Source: Batillaria attramentaria
Taxonomy: Eukaryota > Mollusca > Gastropoda > Batillariidae
Assembly (NCBI GenBank): GCA_018292915.2
Contig: JACVVK020000017.1
Location: 2,670,001 to 2,734,000, forward strand
Direction of reading: 5' to 3'
DNA length: 64,000 nt
This document shows positions 39,657 through 50,554 of this stretch, piece by piece. The notes under the pieces are model-generated. The model saw only the letters and a program-made list of their open reading frames with translations, was not told where the DNA came from and made no database searches. A program made the position numbers and the translations under genes. Each line of letters starts with the position of its first letter. Within the stretch, counting starts at the first letter, position 1.

Positions 39657-40186
39657 ACAGAGGAAGACAGGCAGACAGACACAGATAGCCAGCCTTATTC
39701 TACACATGCCTTGCCCATGACGGAGTCCAACGCCCGCTTGCAGTCCACCAGACGCACCATTCCGTCCTGGAGCTCATTTTTCGTCCAGTTGATGGCGTCC
39801 TCAAGGTCTTCAACGTGGTGGTCGCGATGCTCGGTAATCCTACATTCAGAACACACAGCCGCGTCGCACTGGGCGCACACGAACAGCGCTATCTCCGTTT
39901 TGTGCGTGGCGCATTTCTCAGGCTTCTTCTCATTATTCTTCTCCAGTCGCTCCAACTCATCCGCTATGAAGACGTTGGAGGGAAAATCGGCCACGCCGCC
40001 CTCTGGTATGGCGGCCCGCGTTTTGCAGGTCGGGCATTTCAGCTTCCGAGAATCTGATTGGAGAGCTACTGTTTGAAGACACCGTTGACAGAAGATGTGC
40101 ATGCAAGGTAGGACTTTCGGGGCCCGGTAAAACTGAAGGCAGACGGGGCATGTCAGAGTTTCGTGGGTAGGAGTCGCCACAGCCAT
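35709..40186 (-). CDS. TRIM/RBCC protein: RING, B-box 2, coiled coil, probable beta-propeller C-terminus
   Basis: Four exons on the minus strand: 40186-39704, 39198-38414, 37258-37007 and 35967-35709. The last three joints are phase-consistent and total 592 residues. The RING uses C13, C16, C28, H30, C33, C36, C51 and C54. B-box 2 uses C92, H95, C104, C107, C112, C115, H120 and H123 or H124. Residues about 162-280 are charged and helical (DRDAVTEKRRALEI, RLKIVTKLQGKVK), fitting the coiled coil. The remainder has short beta repeats such as DVHAICPREDGRVWVAH, PVAMDATADGRFIAVLEE and PSALTADDTGRLWVGC, typical of NHL/WD-like propellers in TRIM56/TRIM2-type proteins. The likely role is E3 ubiquitin ligase; the substrate is unknown. 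The first joint is least certain: TGT followed by GTAGAA to an acceptor ending TTGAAG is phase 0, but an upstream acceptor at about 39275 in another phase is possible. It would add a hydrophobic stretch. Conserved TRIM expansions prevent naming an orthologue. Confidence 0.85.
35990..36190 (-). repeat. Minisatellite beside the TRIM exon 4 acceptor
   Basis: About seven units of roughly 30 bp carry CAAATGAGGCAGGTCAGAGA followed by GGGCAATT, with small changes. The array begins only about 20 bp from the splice acceptor at 35968-35969, so its copy number sets the distance from the branch-point region. Confidence 0.9.
36430..36840 (+). repeat. Composite minisatellite with internal (GAT)n/(GAC)n tracts
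   Basis: Five units share GGTTTGCCAGGACGTCG and, in most, TTAGTAGACGAGCTTTCGAT. Each is followed by a variable run of GAT or GAC triplets. The array ends in (TTA)n. It lies in the TRIM intron 35968-37006. Confidence 0.92.
37900..38050. mobile_element. Palindromic MITE-like element, copy 1
   Basis: The arms GAAGCCACTTCGAGCCACTA and its near-reverse complement (AGCGGTTTGAAGTGGCTTCTA) enclose a short GC-rich loop. The whole 150-bp text, including the flank TATATGATAAGACTTGTTAA, recurs at about 42816-42985. It lies in TRIM intron 2. Confidence 0.75.
38139..38390 (+). mobile_element. tRNA-derived SINE with (AC)n tail and target-site duplication
   Basis: The tRNA-like head has an A-box-like TAGCCGAATGGTAGAGCG and a B-box-like GGGTCGTGAGTTCG. 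The body continues through TTTGATATCACCC and GGAAAAGGACGTTAAAC into an (AC)n tract. ACTCGTCGAAAG lies directly before the head (38139-38150) and directly after the AC tract (38379-38390). The target-site duplication therefore encloses head, body and microsatellite. The insertion is in a TRIM intron, about 24 bp from the 5' splice site at 38414. Confidence 0.93.
39325..39384. repeat. (AC)n microsatellite in TRIM intron 1
   Basis: An AC tract of about 30 units. A second tract of about 30 units lies at 39594-39652. Both are in the intron between TRIM exons 1 and 2. Confidence 0.95.
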
Positions 40187-40470
40187 TTGAATTTCAAGGT
40201 CTAATATTTAAGATTTCTTATGCTTACAGATCGTTCTGAGTTGTTTCAAGGGTGTCTAACAGCACAGCACTTACACACCTGGACAATGACAGCATCACAG
40301 CACTTAGACACCTGCACAGTGACAGATTGTTAAAGGCTGACACTGAGCCAAGAGAAGGGTACACAATGACGCAGGGAACACAAGGATTGAGCGACAAGCT
40401 TGTCTGCACTGTCACCAGCTAAGTAGGAGATTCTCAGTGTTCACAGCATTGTATCGCATGAATTGATTTA

Positions 40471-40769
40471 CAGGGCCCGTATGTAAAAGTCGAGGTTAAT
40501 TTAACCCACGGCTACGGGCCTAACCCAGACTAGGACAAAAGAAACCCAAAAGCAAAATGAAATACAAAAGGAAGCGAAGAGAGGAAGAAAAAGATCCTTG
40601 TATAACAGCTTAGGCACCTTGCTGGAATGGGCCCGCTTCTTGATTAACCCCCCCCCCCCCCCAAAAAAAAAAAAAAAAAAATTAACCCTAGAGCTAGTTT
40701 AGTCGAGATTAGACTCTAACCCGGGGCTAAAATAAAAGCCCTAACCTCGACTATTACATACGGGCCCTG
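40471..40769 (+). mobile_element. CAGGG-ended MITE, copy 1
   Basis: The ends are inverted copies: CAGGGCCCGTATGTAAAAGT at the left and the reverse complement of CAGGGCCCGTATGTAATAGT at the right, extending into CGAGGTTA. The interior includes a C-run/A-run junction. The second copy, in opposite orientation, is at 45198-45480. CAGGG ends recall hAT elements, but no 8-bp duplication was found, so the superfamily is open. It lies about 285 bp upstream of the TRIM start codon. Confidence 0.85.
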
Positions 40770-41291
40770 ATCATTAAGATAGAGTATTTCGAGGGTACAC
40801 GCGCACTCAGAAGCGAAACTTTTCCAGAACATAAGTTGGCTTCTTTGAAGCCTAGTAACCATGGAAATGGCGCGATCAAATGCTACGCGCGATTCTGAAT
40901 TCTCCGTTGGCTTCGGTTTTGGTTGCTTGCTTGCGCTAAGCGCAATTCGATTCATCGACACAACATGAGATGAAGCTCACGGCGGCACTAACTTGTCTTG
41001 GTGATGTACACAGTCTCTATCTGCCAATTGTGAAACACTCCGTCACAGGACCTTTGATCCGTCGTTGGTCTTTGGTCATGACTTGGGTTTGTTCTATGTA
41101 GCTTTCAACACATACCGGTTCAGCTTGAAACACTTCAGGACTCGGTCCCTCGAAAAATCACGCGCCGTCTGGTGGCCGGCAGCGCACAGGCCAACTCACG
41201 TTTGAGCTGGCTTTTTCTGAATTGTGAAGAGCAAAGCATAACAGTTATTCCACCGACTGACACCACGGGGAATAACCACGTGACTTGAGGG

Positions 41292-41401
41292 AGTGGGTGG
41301 GTATTTGGGCGTTTAACGTCCTTTTCTACCAAGAGTGGGTGATACCAAAGATGGGGCAACGAGAAAAAGACCAGCACAAATTTTTGGCCCTAGCCGGGAT
41401 T
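41292..41401 (-). mobile_element. 5'-truncated SINE copy
   Basis: A reverse-strand SINE body (GTTTAACGTCCTTTTCTACC, ATACCAAAGATGGGGCAACG, CCCTAGCCGGGATT) that stops before the tRNA-like head. It is flanked by CCACGTGACTTGAGGG on the left and CCACGTGACATGAAGG on the right, an imperfect 16-bp target-site duplication. Confidence 0.8.
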
Positions 41402-41405
41402 CCAC

Positions 41406-41598
41406 GTGACATGAAGGTGGATGGTGGATGGGTGGTTTAACGTCCTTTTCCACCACGTACGGGTGATATCAAAGACGGGGCAACGATGAAAAAGCCAGCA
41501 CAAATATTTGGCCCCAGCCGGGATACGAACTCACGACCCGAGCATAAGTCCAACGCTTTACCATTCGGCCACCCCGGCTCCCCCGTGTGACATGAAGG
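41406..41598 (-). mobile_element. Full-length SINE inserted at the same target
   Basis: A complete reverse-strand copy with head, B-box-like segment and tail. A perfect 12-bp duplication, GTGACATGAAGG, lies at 41406-41417 and 41587-41598. The left duplication is at the same time the right flank of the truncated SINE at 41292-41401. Confidence 0.92.
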
Positions 41599-42233
41599 AT
41601 TGCGAGGAGTCCATGACTTCCGATGAGAAAGCGTTGAGACACCGTCCATTGAGTGCGAGGCAGTGCGCGTTCCACGCGTTTCCTCGTATGGCCTTGAACA
41701 ATCGGACTTGTCTCGCACTATTTGGACGGGCCACCCTCCTATGTGGCCGTGCTCCTCGTGCTTCACGTCGCGAGGTTACCCTCCGTGAACATGAACTGAA
41801 GCCAACGGCAGGCCTAATTGGTGATTTACACTGACTGGATATGCAAGTGTGGAACACTCCTGAAAAAGATCGTAGAGGACAAATGCTTTGCTATCTGTTT
41901 GTTTTGACTGAAGAGCATAGCAACAAACTGCCCATGACAATGACAAAAAAGCTTTACAATTCTCTTCGTGTTCGATTTTTTTGTTGTTGCCACAGCTCAA
42001 CCTTGTGTGTCAGTGAAATATGAGTATTATATCACCGTCGGTGTTCCAATCCCGCCGGTCGAAGCTTGATGAATTTTACATCAAGTGGTGATATCAAACG
42101 ATAGCGCACCTTTCTGCGTGAGTTAACAAATACAATAGACAGATACTGGTTGGCGCAGGCGATGGGTGATCTATTACGCAATTCAATAACGATCAATACA
42201 AGTGTTATCCCGATCAGCTGTGTTGCCCCTCTC

Positions 42234-42235
<2 letters not shown>

Positions 42236-42277
<42 letters not shown>

Positions 42278-42305
42278 GTATGTGTGTGTGCGCGTGCGTG
42301 CGTGC

Positions 42306-42357
<52 letters not shown>

Positions 42358-42358
42358 A
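42236..42358. repeat. Compound (TG)n/(CG)n microsatellite
   Basis: A TG tract with internal CG and TA steps and a TGCG run at about 42294-42312. It immediately precedes a SINE head. Confidence 0.95.
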
Positions 42359-42376
42359 TACAGTCCGTCCAAACGG

Positions 42377-42560
42377 GGCGAGCCGGGATATGTGAATGGT
42401 AGACTGAGCGTTGGACTTTCAATGCTTGAGTCGTGAGTTCGAATCCCGGCTTTGTCCAGATATTTGTGCTGGCCTTTTTCTCCTTGCCCCGTCTTTGATA
42501 TCACCCATACGTGATGAAAAAGGACGTTAAACTTCCTAAAATACACCCACCCACCCCTCC
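42377..42560 (+). mobile_element. tRNA-derived SINE
   Basis: Head AGCCGGGATATGTGAATGGT, B-box-like GAGTCGTGAGTTCGAATCCC, body TTTGATATCACCCATACGTG, and tail GGACGTTAAAC leading into CACCC repeats. Target-site duplication was not resolved. Confidence 0.88.
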
Positions 42561-42815
42561 ACCCACCCACCCCGTTCAGGCTGGGTGTGGTCAGAATGGA
42601 CAAGCGAGTGTTTCCAGTGCTACTCCGTCCGCTTCAAAAGTAGCACCGCGGCTAGTACAGAGTGTTTCAAAACACGGTAGCACCGAGTGTTTCCTTTTCA
42701 AATCAGTTGAGTATCACCGAGTGTTTCCAACGGACTACGGTCTACGAAAATCATGGCCTACGTAACGAAGTGTAGAACCATTTTAACTCTGAGTCCGGGA
42801 CCAGCCCTGCCCACT

Positions 42816-42985
42816 ATATGATAAGACTTGTTAAAAAGAACAAGCCACTGCACACCAGTAGGGGCCACTTCAAGCCACTATTACGCAAGGCGTGGGCCTT
42901 CCCCGATGGGCCCGAGAACGCTGCAGATTGCGTAATAGTGGCTTGAAGTGGTTCCTAGTGATCCGAAAATTTCTAGTAAAATTGC
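42816..42985. mobile_element. Palindromic MITE-like element, copy 2
   Basis: The arms GGCCACTTCAAGCCACTATT and GTAATAGTGGCTTGAAGTGG are near-perfect reverse complements around a GC-rich loop with GGCGTGGGCCTTCC. The text is homologous to 37900-38050 over its whole length, including TTCTAGTAAA on the right. Confidence 0.8.
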
Positions 42986-43049
42986 GATTTTGCATAGGCT
43001 TTCAAGAGTTAACGAACTACGTGAGAACCATGTGTCTTCAAAAGTAGTG

Positions 43050-43243
43050 AGATTTAGTAGGATTTCGTACGGAGTACTTCGTTGAGCAGCGTAACCCATT
43101 TGCATGTAAATTAGGCACGTTACGGGTACCATTAGCTAATCGCAGCGCGTTAGCAGCTCGCGGCCTCTGTCGTGTGAGCCTAATTTACATGTAAATGGGT
43201 TACGCTGCTCAGCGATGTCATCCTTACGAAGTCCTACTAAATC
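43050..43243. mobile_element. MITE with terminal inverted repeats of about 70 bp
   Basis: The left arm (GATTTAGTAGGA, then GAGCAGCGTAACCCATTTGC and ATGTAAATTAGGC) is repeated in reverse complement on the right (GCCTAATTTACATGTAAATG, then CGCTGCTCAGCG and TCCTACTAAATC). The unpaired centre is about 50 bp and has no coding potential. Confidence 0.85.
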
Positions 43244-43683
43244 TGCCTAGTATCTGTTTGCAAGCGATGTGTAGTGTAACATACTAAACAAGTCTTGAGA
43301 AAGAAAGGAAAGTCCCAAGTTGACCACCATGACTTATAAATTACGCATTCTCGCTTACTATTGTCGGGAATCTCTGTCATCTGTCTATTTGTGACATGAA
43401 TCAGGATTAGTTAGTCATACGCATGTACTTGGATTTGCTTGTCAGTCTCACCGGTACCCAAAATGTACAGCACTGAAGGAGTATAGTCATTTTTTTCTCA
43501 TACGCATAGACTTCTCCTACACTATTGTATACTGTGAACTTTCGTTGTTTGCGGACCGGCATGAAACACAGTTACGCATATACGTCAGCACAGCGAATGA
43601 CATTCTGTGTCTGCAGAGTCAATCACTACACTCAAACTGACCCTGCGGACATTCGACGCGAAAGGTTACACGTCAGTAATTCC

Positions 43684-43900
43684 GCTAAATATAGTACAGA
43701 ATTTTCGCCCCTTTTTGAATTTGTGTGCGGAAGTAAAAAAAAAAAAAAAAAAAAGGGGGGGGGGCAATCTGGGGCTGTTTGTTGGCTTTGTAAATAAGTT
43801 CCATGCTAGGTTAACAGTGAAAAGGTCACAGTGAAAAATGACTGAGCCTGGCATGTGGACTATTTGTATTCATGCGCGGCTGGCACAAGAGCTAGCAGAC

Positions 43901-43902
<2 letters not shown>
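43684..43902 (+). repeat. Segment duplicated near family genes A and B, copy 1
   Basis: It shares GTTGGCTTTGTAAA, GTGGACTATTTGTATTCATG and CGCGGCTGGCACA with 54547-54746 in the same order and spacing. This copy lies upstream of gene A and carries an A-run/G-run junction at 43736-43765; the other copy directly follows gene B. Confidence 0.85.
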
Positions 43903-43990
<88 letters not shown>

Positions 43991-44363
43991 GCACGGCCAG
44001 TCAGCTGGCGAAGTATCCGGCTTCTCCACTTGCTATGTCATGTACAGTTAGTGAACTCAAGTAGACAGTCAGCTTCACTACGGATGCGAAAGACGGATGC
44101 CACACGGCGCTTCCGCATACATGTATGACCACGAGACTGCTTATCCATCATACTACGCCATTAGTACACTGGATGATGCTGCTTTTGCTGAACTCATTGT
44201 CATTGTCATTGTGATTCAGCCTTAGACCCTTGAGTATAGTTCACAAGGCTGAGGGAGTTCTTCTGTGTGTGTGTTGTTTACCTCGTAAAACACGTGAGTA
44301 ACTGCAGAACATGTCAGTCTGTATGTCTGTCCCTCTTAATGTCTTTGTTCCGCACAAAATCAA

Positions 44364-44418
<55 letters not shown>

Positions 44419-44526
44419 CTCCCCCCCCCCCCCACCCCTTAATACTTGATCCTGTATTTGCCTGATGATAATCGGTAATAATAATAATACTGTCGATACT
44501 GTTCTGAGGAGCTCTACGGCGCTTAC

Positions 44527-44659
<133 letters not shown>

Positions 44660-44893
44660 CGGGACTGACCAACTGAACGCGTCCCGAAGGAAATGTCAGT
44701 CTTCAGACGGGAATTGAAGCAGGACCGATCTGGAGAATGACGGATGGAGAATGATTCTTTAATGTTTATGTGTTTCTCTTTGCTTATCAATATTTCCTTT
44801 GCGATATTATTATATTATTAACAGCACGGAGGTTCGTTACCGTAGAAATTTTTTACGACTGTGTTTCAGGCTGTTTTCCAAGACCTCTTCAAC

Positions 44894-47322
44894 ATGGACA
44901 CGTCATCAGCTATGAGCTTACTTATCGCTACGCTGATGTTTCAGCTCTTTACTTTGGCCCCAGGACAAGGTAACTGCTCTACACGTTTGATGTTGAGTTT
45001 ATTGTACACATTTAACTCATTCTATCCGAGCTACGACTATAGTCGTACCAGTCTGTTTAAATTTCACCTCCCTTGTGAACGTGTCTGCTGTCAGGTTTCC
45101 TTGGCAACCCGCTGAAAGTAAAGGAAAACGTCTAAGCAACTCTTCCCCCTAATTATAAAATCATTGGGCCCACATGGTGCAGTGTCACCACGGGATCCAG
45201 GGCCCGTATGTAATAGGCGAGGTTAGGGCTTTTAGCCCTGGGTTAGAGTCTAACCTCGAACTAAACTAGCTCTAGGGTTAACTTTTCTGTTGTTTTTGTT
45301 GAAATCAAGAAGCGGGCCCATTCCAGCAAGGCGCCTAAGCCGTTATAGAAGGATTTTTTCCTTCCTTTCTTCGCTTCCTTTTTTAAAATTTAATTTTGCT
45401 TTTGGGTTTCTTTTGTCCTGGTCTGGGTTAGGCCCGTAGCCATGGGTTAAATTAACCTCGAGTTTTACATACGAGCCCAGGCAACTAATGCCAGGCGTCA
45501 GAGCAGAAAGGGTTAAGAATCTTTTGAAATCTGGAGAAATGATACAAAATGTACACGCTTTATGCACACTTCCAAACTCGTTGAAGTCTGAAGTTGGCGA
45601 AAATTCAATTTGTCCCACTTACCAGTCAGCTGATTCCTTGATATTCGCGTCGCATACATCCGCGTCTTGGCTCAGTGCCCTGTGAGATGCTGACATTTTG
45701 CAGGTGTTTAACCTTTACCGTACGAGGCTCTGAAACTTTTGATTCGTACTTCGTTGGGAGACAGGCATCCATTAGACCTTACAAAGGAAAATGCTGAAAA
45801 AAACCCCACCACTTGCAGTTTGTTTCTACAAATTACTTTGTCATATTTTTCAGAGTATAATCTAAATACTTTGCAGAGTGATAGAGCAGATAACCAAGGA
45901 CTCAACAGCAGCGTAGTATAAACACAGTAATAAATAAAACTCGAAGTCGCTTTGTCAGACCACCTTATTCGTATGCGTCTATGCGTAGCCATTGCAGTCA
46001 GAGAGGAATGACTACATTGATGTACATGATTTTGGACATTGTTTATTGTATTGTCTCAAGATATTGATTTCATGTTTTGGTTATTAAAAAAAAAAAAAAC
46101 GGTATCACATAAGCTTACTGTAGTTTTGACTTTCCTCGAAGACTTCCTGAAGTGTCAAAACACAAGTTTGGAAAATGAGATAGTAATGAGCAAAAACTTA
46201 AAAGTACTGCGTCCTTTACGCCCGCCTCATACGGTAGAGTTAAAGAGGCCAGTGCTACCAGTGCTGGCACTGAGCCAACAGAAGCGTACTCGGTGACACG
46301 GCGACCACACTGAGCGCTTCAGTAGTGTAACAACAGTCGTAGAATGTGAATGTTCGACCGTTCGCGCAAAGTGTTAAAAAATGTTTCGCATTAAGAGCTG
46401 TACTAATCATCAAGATAGAGTATTTCGAGCGTACAGGCATAATCACGAGCGAAACTGTTCCAAAACGTAAGTTGGCTTAGCGAAGATGGCATTAGCCCGT
46501 TGTGGTACGACATTACACCCTGTCAAAAGAACTTAGAAAGATATGAGTATTGTAATTATTATAATTATAATAATCATAATAATGAGTATTGTATAGGCGC
46601 TTTACCCAATGTCATGAATCGGCTCAAAGCGCCGCGTACTGAACCCAACACGCACGCTCACGTGAATCACACACATTCTCTCACACACTGGACACTAAAC
46701 ACATTACAATCAATAGTGCTAAGGGTCAGCTCAGCTATTTTAATTTTGGAATTTAGAATTGCATTTTTTTTTTTTTTCAAATTTTATGAGCTGAACATTT
46801 CCAAAGCAGAGGGGGTGAGGGTGAGGAACCCGGAGTACCCGGAGAGAACCCTCGACGATCGGCCTGAGTGAACGGTGCCACATACGAGAAGGAAAACTTC
46901 TTTGCCCCGAGTGGGACTCGCCGGAACCCCTGACCTCTCGCATTGGTGACAAGTCTCTTAACCACTAGACCACCGACCGCCTGATGAGTATTACAAGGAG
47001 ATAGGACCGTTTCATTAACCTGCTCTCTTTATGATGCAATTCTTCAGGAGTGAACTGTCTGAGCGGAGATCTGTGCGCCGGGACTGAGATCATCTGCCAA
47101 GTTGTTCGGACGAAGTACTGCTGTGTGTCTGGCGACTACACGGTCACCACCAACGTGACGAAATCTGCGCGAGGAGACGAACTGCTGGTGATGTGTCAAT
47201 GCGTGTCCACACCCGGGAAGGTGGAGACGGCGTGCGGTGCCATCAGCTCAGCGGCTGTCGTGGCCGCGTCCTGTGTGACCGTTTTTCTGACTTTTGTTGT
47301 GGGATCTACCATGAGGGGCTGA
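44894..47322 (+). CDS. Family gene A: small secreted eight-cysteine protein, probably GPI-anchored
   Basis: Two exons, 44894-44969 and 47048-47322, encode 116 residues. Exon 1 (76 bases) is a signal peptide, MDTSSAMSLLIATLMFQLFT followed by LAPGQ. The phase-1 junction CAAG/GTAACT to TCTTCAG/GAGTG falls at the cleavage region. The mature part has eight cysteines spaced C-x5-C-x6-C-x7-CC-x23-C-x-C-x10-C, the segment DYTV after the CC pair, and one N-glycosylation sequon (NVT). The last 25 or so residues are small then hydrophobic (SSAAVVAASCVTVFLTFVVG) and end STMRG, as in GPI-attachment signals. I do not recognise the family. It does not match the Ly6 spacing. The likely location is the outer cell surface or secretion. 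Genes B and C share the architecture and intron position. Confidence 0.8.
45198..45480 (-). mobile_element. CAGGG-ended MITE, copy 2
   Basis: Homologous to 40471-40769 in the opposite orientation: CAGGGCCCGTATGTAATAGG at the left, TTTTACATACGAGCCCAG at the right. It lies in the intron of gene A. Confidence 0.85.
46783..46984 (-). mobile_element. Second SINE type (tRNA-like head GGTCTAGTGGTTAAGAG)
   Basis: On the minus strand the head reads GGTGGTCTAGTGGTTAAGAG. It is followed by a B-box-like AGGGGTTCCGGCGAGTCCC and a body ending in an A-rich run. The head differs from the abundant SINE. A similar head, on the plus strand, occurs at about 17930 in HOOK intron 6. It lies in the intron of gene A. 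Confidence 0.7.
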
Positions 47323-47524
47323 ATCATTTGAGATCAACTCGTCTTCACAAGCACGCTGGGACGAACGCATCCCCTCCCCCCCCCCCCGGCCCCCCCACAC
47401 ACGCATGCACGCACGCACAGTTGTACCGATCGTATAATTTTGTGAATTAAAAAAAAACAAAGACATATTATGTACATTATTTTAGAAATACTGATGTTAC
47501 CAGAGGAGCCGGGATAGCCGAACG

Positions 47525-47526
<2 letters not shown>

Positions 47527-47583
<57 letters not shown>

Positions 47584-47593
47584 TGTGTGTGTC

Positions 47594-47642
<49 letters not shown>

Positions 47643-47713
47643 CAGGCACGTAGGAAGATGCTGAGAGGAAGGGGGGCCCACTAAGTCGGGTGAACCATAC
47701 GGCCGGGGCGAAG

Positions 47714-47767
<54 letters not shown>
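47527..47767. repeat. Paired (TG)n tracts behind a SINE head fragment
   Basis: TG tracts at 47527-47640 and 47719-47767 are separated by about 80 bp of unique sequence. The first follows a SINE-type head cut off after about 20 bases. Confidence 0.9.
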
Positions 47768-47768
<1 letters not shown>

Positions 47769-49820
47769 GACTGCCAAGGATTGTGTCCTGCGACAGCAGA
47801 GCGGGGGGGGGGGGGAGGGGCGCCACCACTGGTGGGCCCCCTCTCCTCTTATCAAAAGCAAGGGGGGCCCAAAGATATTCGGGCCCCCCTTCCAAAAATC
47901 GAACGGGGGCCTGGGCCCCCAGGGCCCCCGTGGTTCCTTCGCCCCTGTGTAAGTAAAGCAACAAGGTCCCGTGTATATTGAAAAGGATATATTGCGCTGG
48001 GCGTATGTATCGCAGTATTGTATGCAAAAGTCAAGAGGTCCCTTTTGAACCCTGGCGACAAGAAGTGACTAAATTATGCTGCCGAAGATAGCAAATGCTC
48101 TTCAATGCTCTCTGTGAGTGTGGGCCTGTTTATCCACTACTGTTAAGCATGAATCATTCTACTGGTTATCAAGTGGGTTTGGCATATAAAGTTTTCAAAC
48201 TCAAGACATACTGGTGTTCTTGGTTTGCTGACAACCCGGCGTCCATGTTCACTGTTTGTTTGTTTGTTTTTTCTTGTTTGTTTGTTGTTGCTGTTGTTTT
48301 TGTTTGTTTTCAAAAGAATCGCCTCTACATATAATGAAAGTATTTTTTGCACACCTCTTATTCACGTTCTCACGTTTTTTTGGGTTTTTTTTTGCCTTTT
48401 TTTTTTTCTTGTATTTTCCTTTAATCTTGCCATTGTAGTTTTTTGTTTTTGTAGCAACGGCTGATTGAAAAATAATCATTGTTTGGTTAAATCACTTCCG
48501 TTGGAAAATAAAGTTCGTTCGTTCGTTCGTTCGTTCTCTCCTTTATTTGTATGTTGATCTTCCTTAGTGTTGTCCTGGGATTTTTGTTGGTGTTCTTGTT
48601 TGTTGTTGGCGGTGGTAGTGTAGCTGTTGTTGTTTTTGTTGTCGTTGTCGTTGTTGATCATCTATTGCGGGGGTGGGGGGAGGTACGTGCAAATCATAAG
48701 GGAACAAATGGTATTATGTTTTAGATAGCGATAAAGAACATGACAGAACCAGGTCATAACTCAGCCCGAATACTCCAACTCAAAACTGAGGTGTCCTGAG
48801 TGATGCGCAAACGGAGAGCGCGCGATTCTTCTCTGGCCTGAGTGCTGAACTGACAACATGATGCGTTTATTTTCAATTGTTCGCCTCCCTCCCACCCTCA
48901 CCCCGGCCGTTCGTAACCGGGTGTGAGCTTATAAATACAGTAATGTAGGCCAAGATCTCGAATACACTATACTGCCGTTCGCAAGACTACTCGGTATTCA
49001 TCTACTGCATAAAACCTTTTCAGTTCTTCTGTCACTTATGACGTGTTGACACGCTGCACTGAAATCTTTCTCCCTGTCCTTTTGACTGATCAGTTGGAAA
49101 GGAAAAGAAAAAAAATCTGTTTATCGGTTTTGGTTGATTAGTCATGGGAATCGCCTAGACAGGTCATAATGCCACGCATAAATTATCCTGCTTCAAGTGC
49201 CGTTACCTTTGAGCATAAGTAGAAGAAGTGTATGATAGTGTTATGATATGAATTTATAACGGCCGCGCACTCACGAAAGTGGGTCTTTGCATTCTTCGCC
49301 GTGTTGACTGCGGCTTACAATCACCTCACTCAGCAAACATGCACCACAATCCGCCTAACTACCGTGTACAGTGTTGTGGCTACCACTAGCGGCTGTAAGC
49401 ATGTTTATGTGGTTTTTTAGAAAACGTACCAGTTCTTTCCATAGAGAGCGTTTCCTATTCAAGACAGCTGATTAATTTTCACGCCCAATTCACTTGTCGG
49501 TTTTTGTTTGTTTGTTTGCTTTTTTGGGTCTGGATTTGAATCTTCTTCTTTTTTCTATCACTCGATTTATGGAAATTCAGATCTATGGTTTTGGGTCTAC
49601 GCAGAAGTTTGTGGACAAGACTACAAAGAGTTATTGAATGAGCTGACGTATTTTGAATCAGTCAGTGAAATCACGGTCTCCCTGCCAAATACTGTCAGTC
49701 CGAGGCTCTGTTTCGATCAAGCGAGGTTGAAGCCCGCAGTGAGAGCTCAGAGTGTGTCTCGAAATATTGGATTCGGTGATTTGCGAAACAGTGAGTAGAC
49801 AATCTTTAATGGACAACCTC

Positions 49821-49825
<5 letters not shown>

Positions 49826-49900
<75 letters not shown>

Positions 49901-49931
49901 TGTGTCTGTGTGTGTGTGTGTGTGTGTGTGT

Positions 49932-49992
<61 letters not shown>

Positions 49993-50208
49993 TGTGTCTG
50001 TGTCTGTGTGTGTGTGTGTGTCTGTGTGTGTGTGTGTGTGGTGTGTGTGTGTGTGTGTGTGTGTGTGTCTGTGTGTCTGTGTGTGTGTGTGTGTGTGTAT
50101 GTCTGTGTGTGTGTGTGTGTGTCTCTGTGTGTGTGTGTGTGTGTGTGTGTCTGTGTGTGTGTCTGTGTGTGTGTGTGTCTCTGTGTGTGTCTGTGTGTCT
50201 GTGCGTGT

Positions 50209-50263
<55 letters not shown>

Positions 50264-50340
50264 TGTGTGTCTGTGTGTGTCTGTGTGTCTGTGTGTGTGT
50301 GTGTGTGTGTCTCTGTGTGTGTCTGTGTGTCTGTGCGTGT

Positions 50341-50423
<83 letters not shown>

Positions 50424-50430
50424 TGTGTGT
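49826..50430. repeat. 600-bp compound TG/TC array
   Basis: TG dinucleotides are interrupted at intervals by TC steps. A longer motif containing GTGTCTGTGTGTCTGTGCG then TGTCTCTG recurs nearly identically at about 50178-50216 and 50300-50345, showing expansion of a larger unit on top of dinucleotide slippage. It is the longest simple-sequence tract in the window. Confidence 0.95.
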
Positions 50431-50554
50431 AAAATCTCATGTTCCAGTTCTAAGTATGTTCGATCATTTTGTTGTTGTTGTTGTTTATTTGTTTGTTTTT
50501 CAGTAAGTTTGAAAATTGGTCGCAAGACCAAAACTTCCACCGTTTTCAAATAAA

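Noticed and set aside
41437..41857. Overlapping 99-109-residue frames near 41.4-41.9 kb
   Set aside because: They run through a SINE and adjacent sequence on both strands without any domain; phrases such as GYELTTRAYVQRFTIRPPRL-like text are SINE translations.
49508..49798. 96-residue plus-strand frame ending at a (TG)n tract
   Set aside because: It begins in a T-rich repeat, has no domain or splice support and no related sequence in the window.
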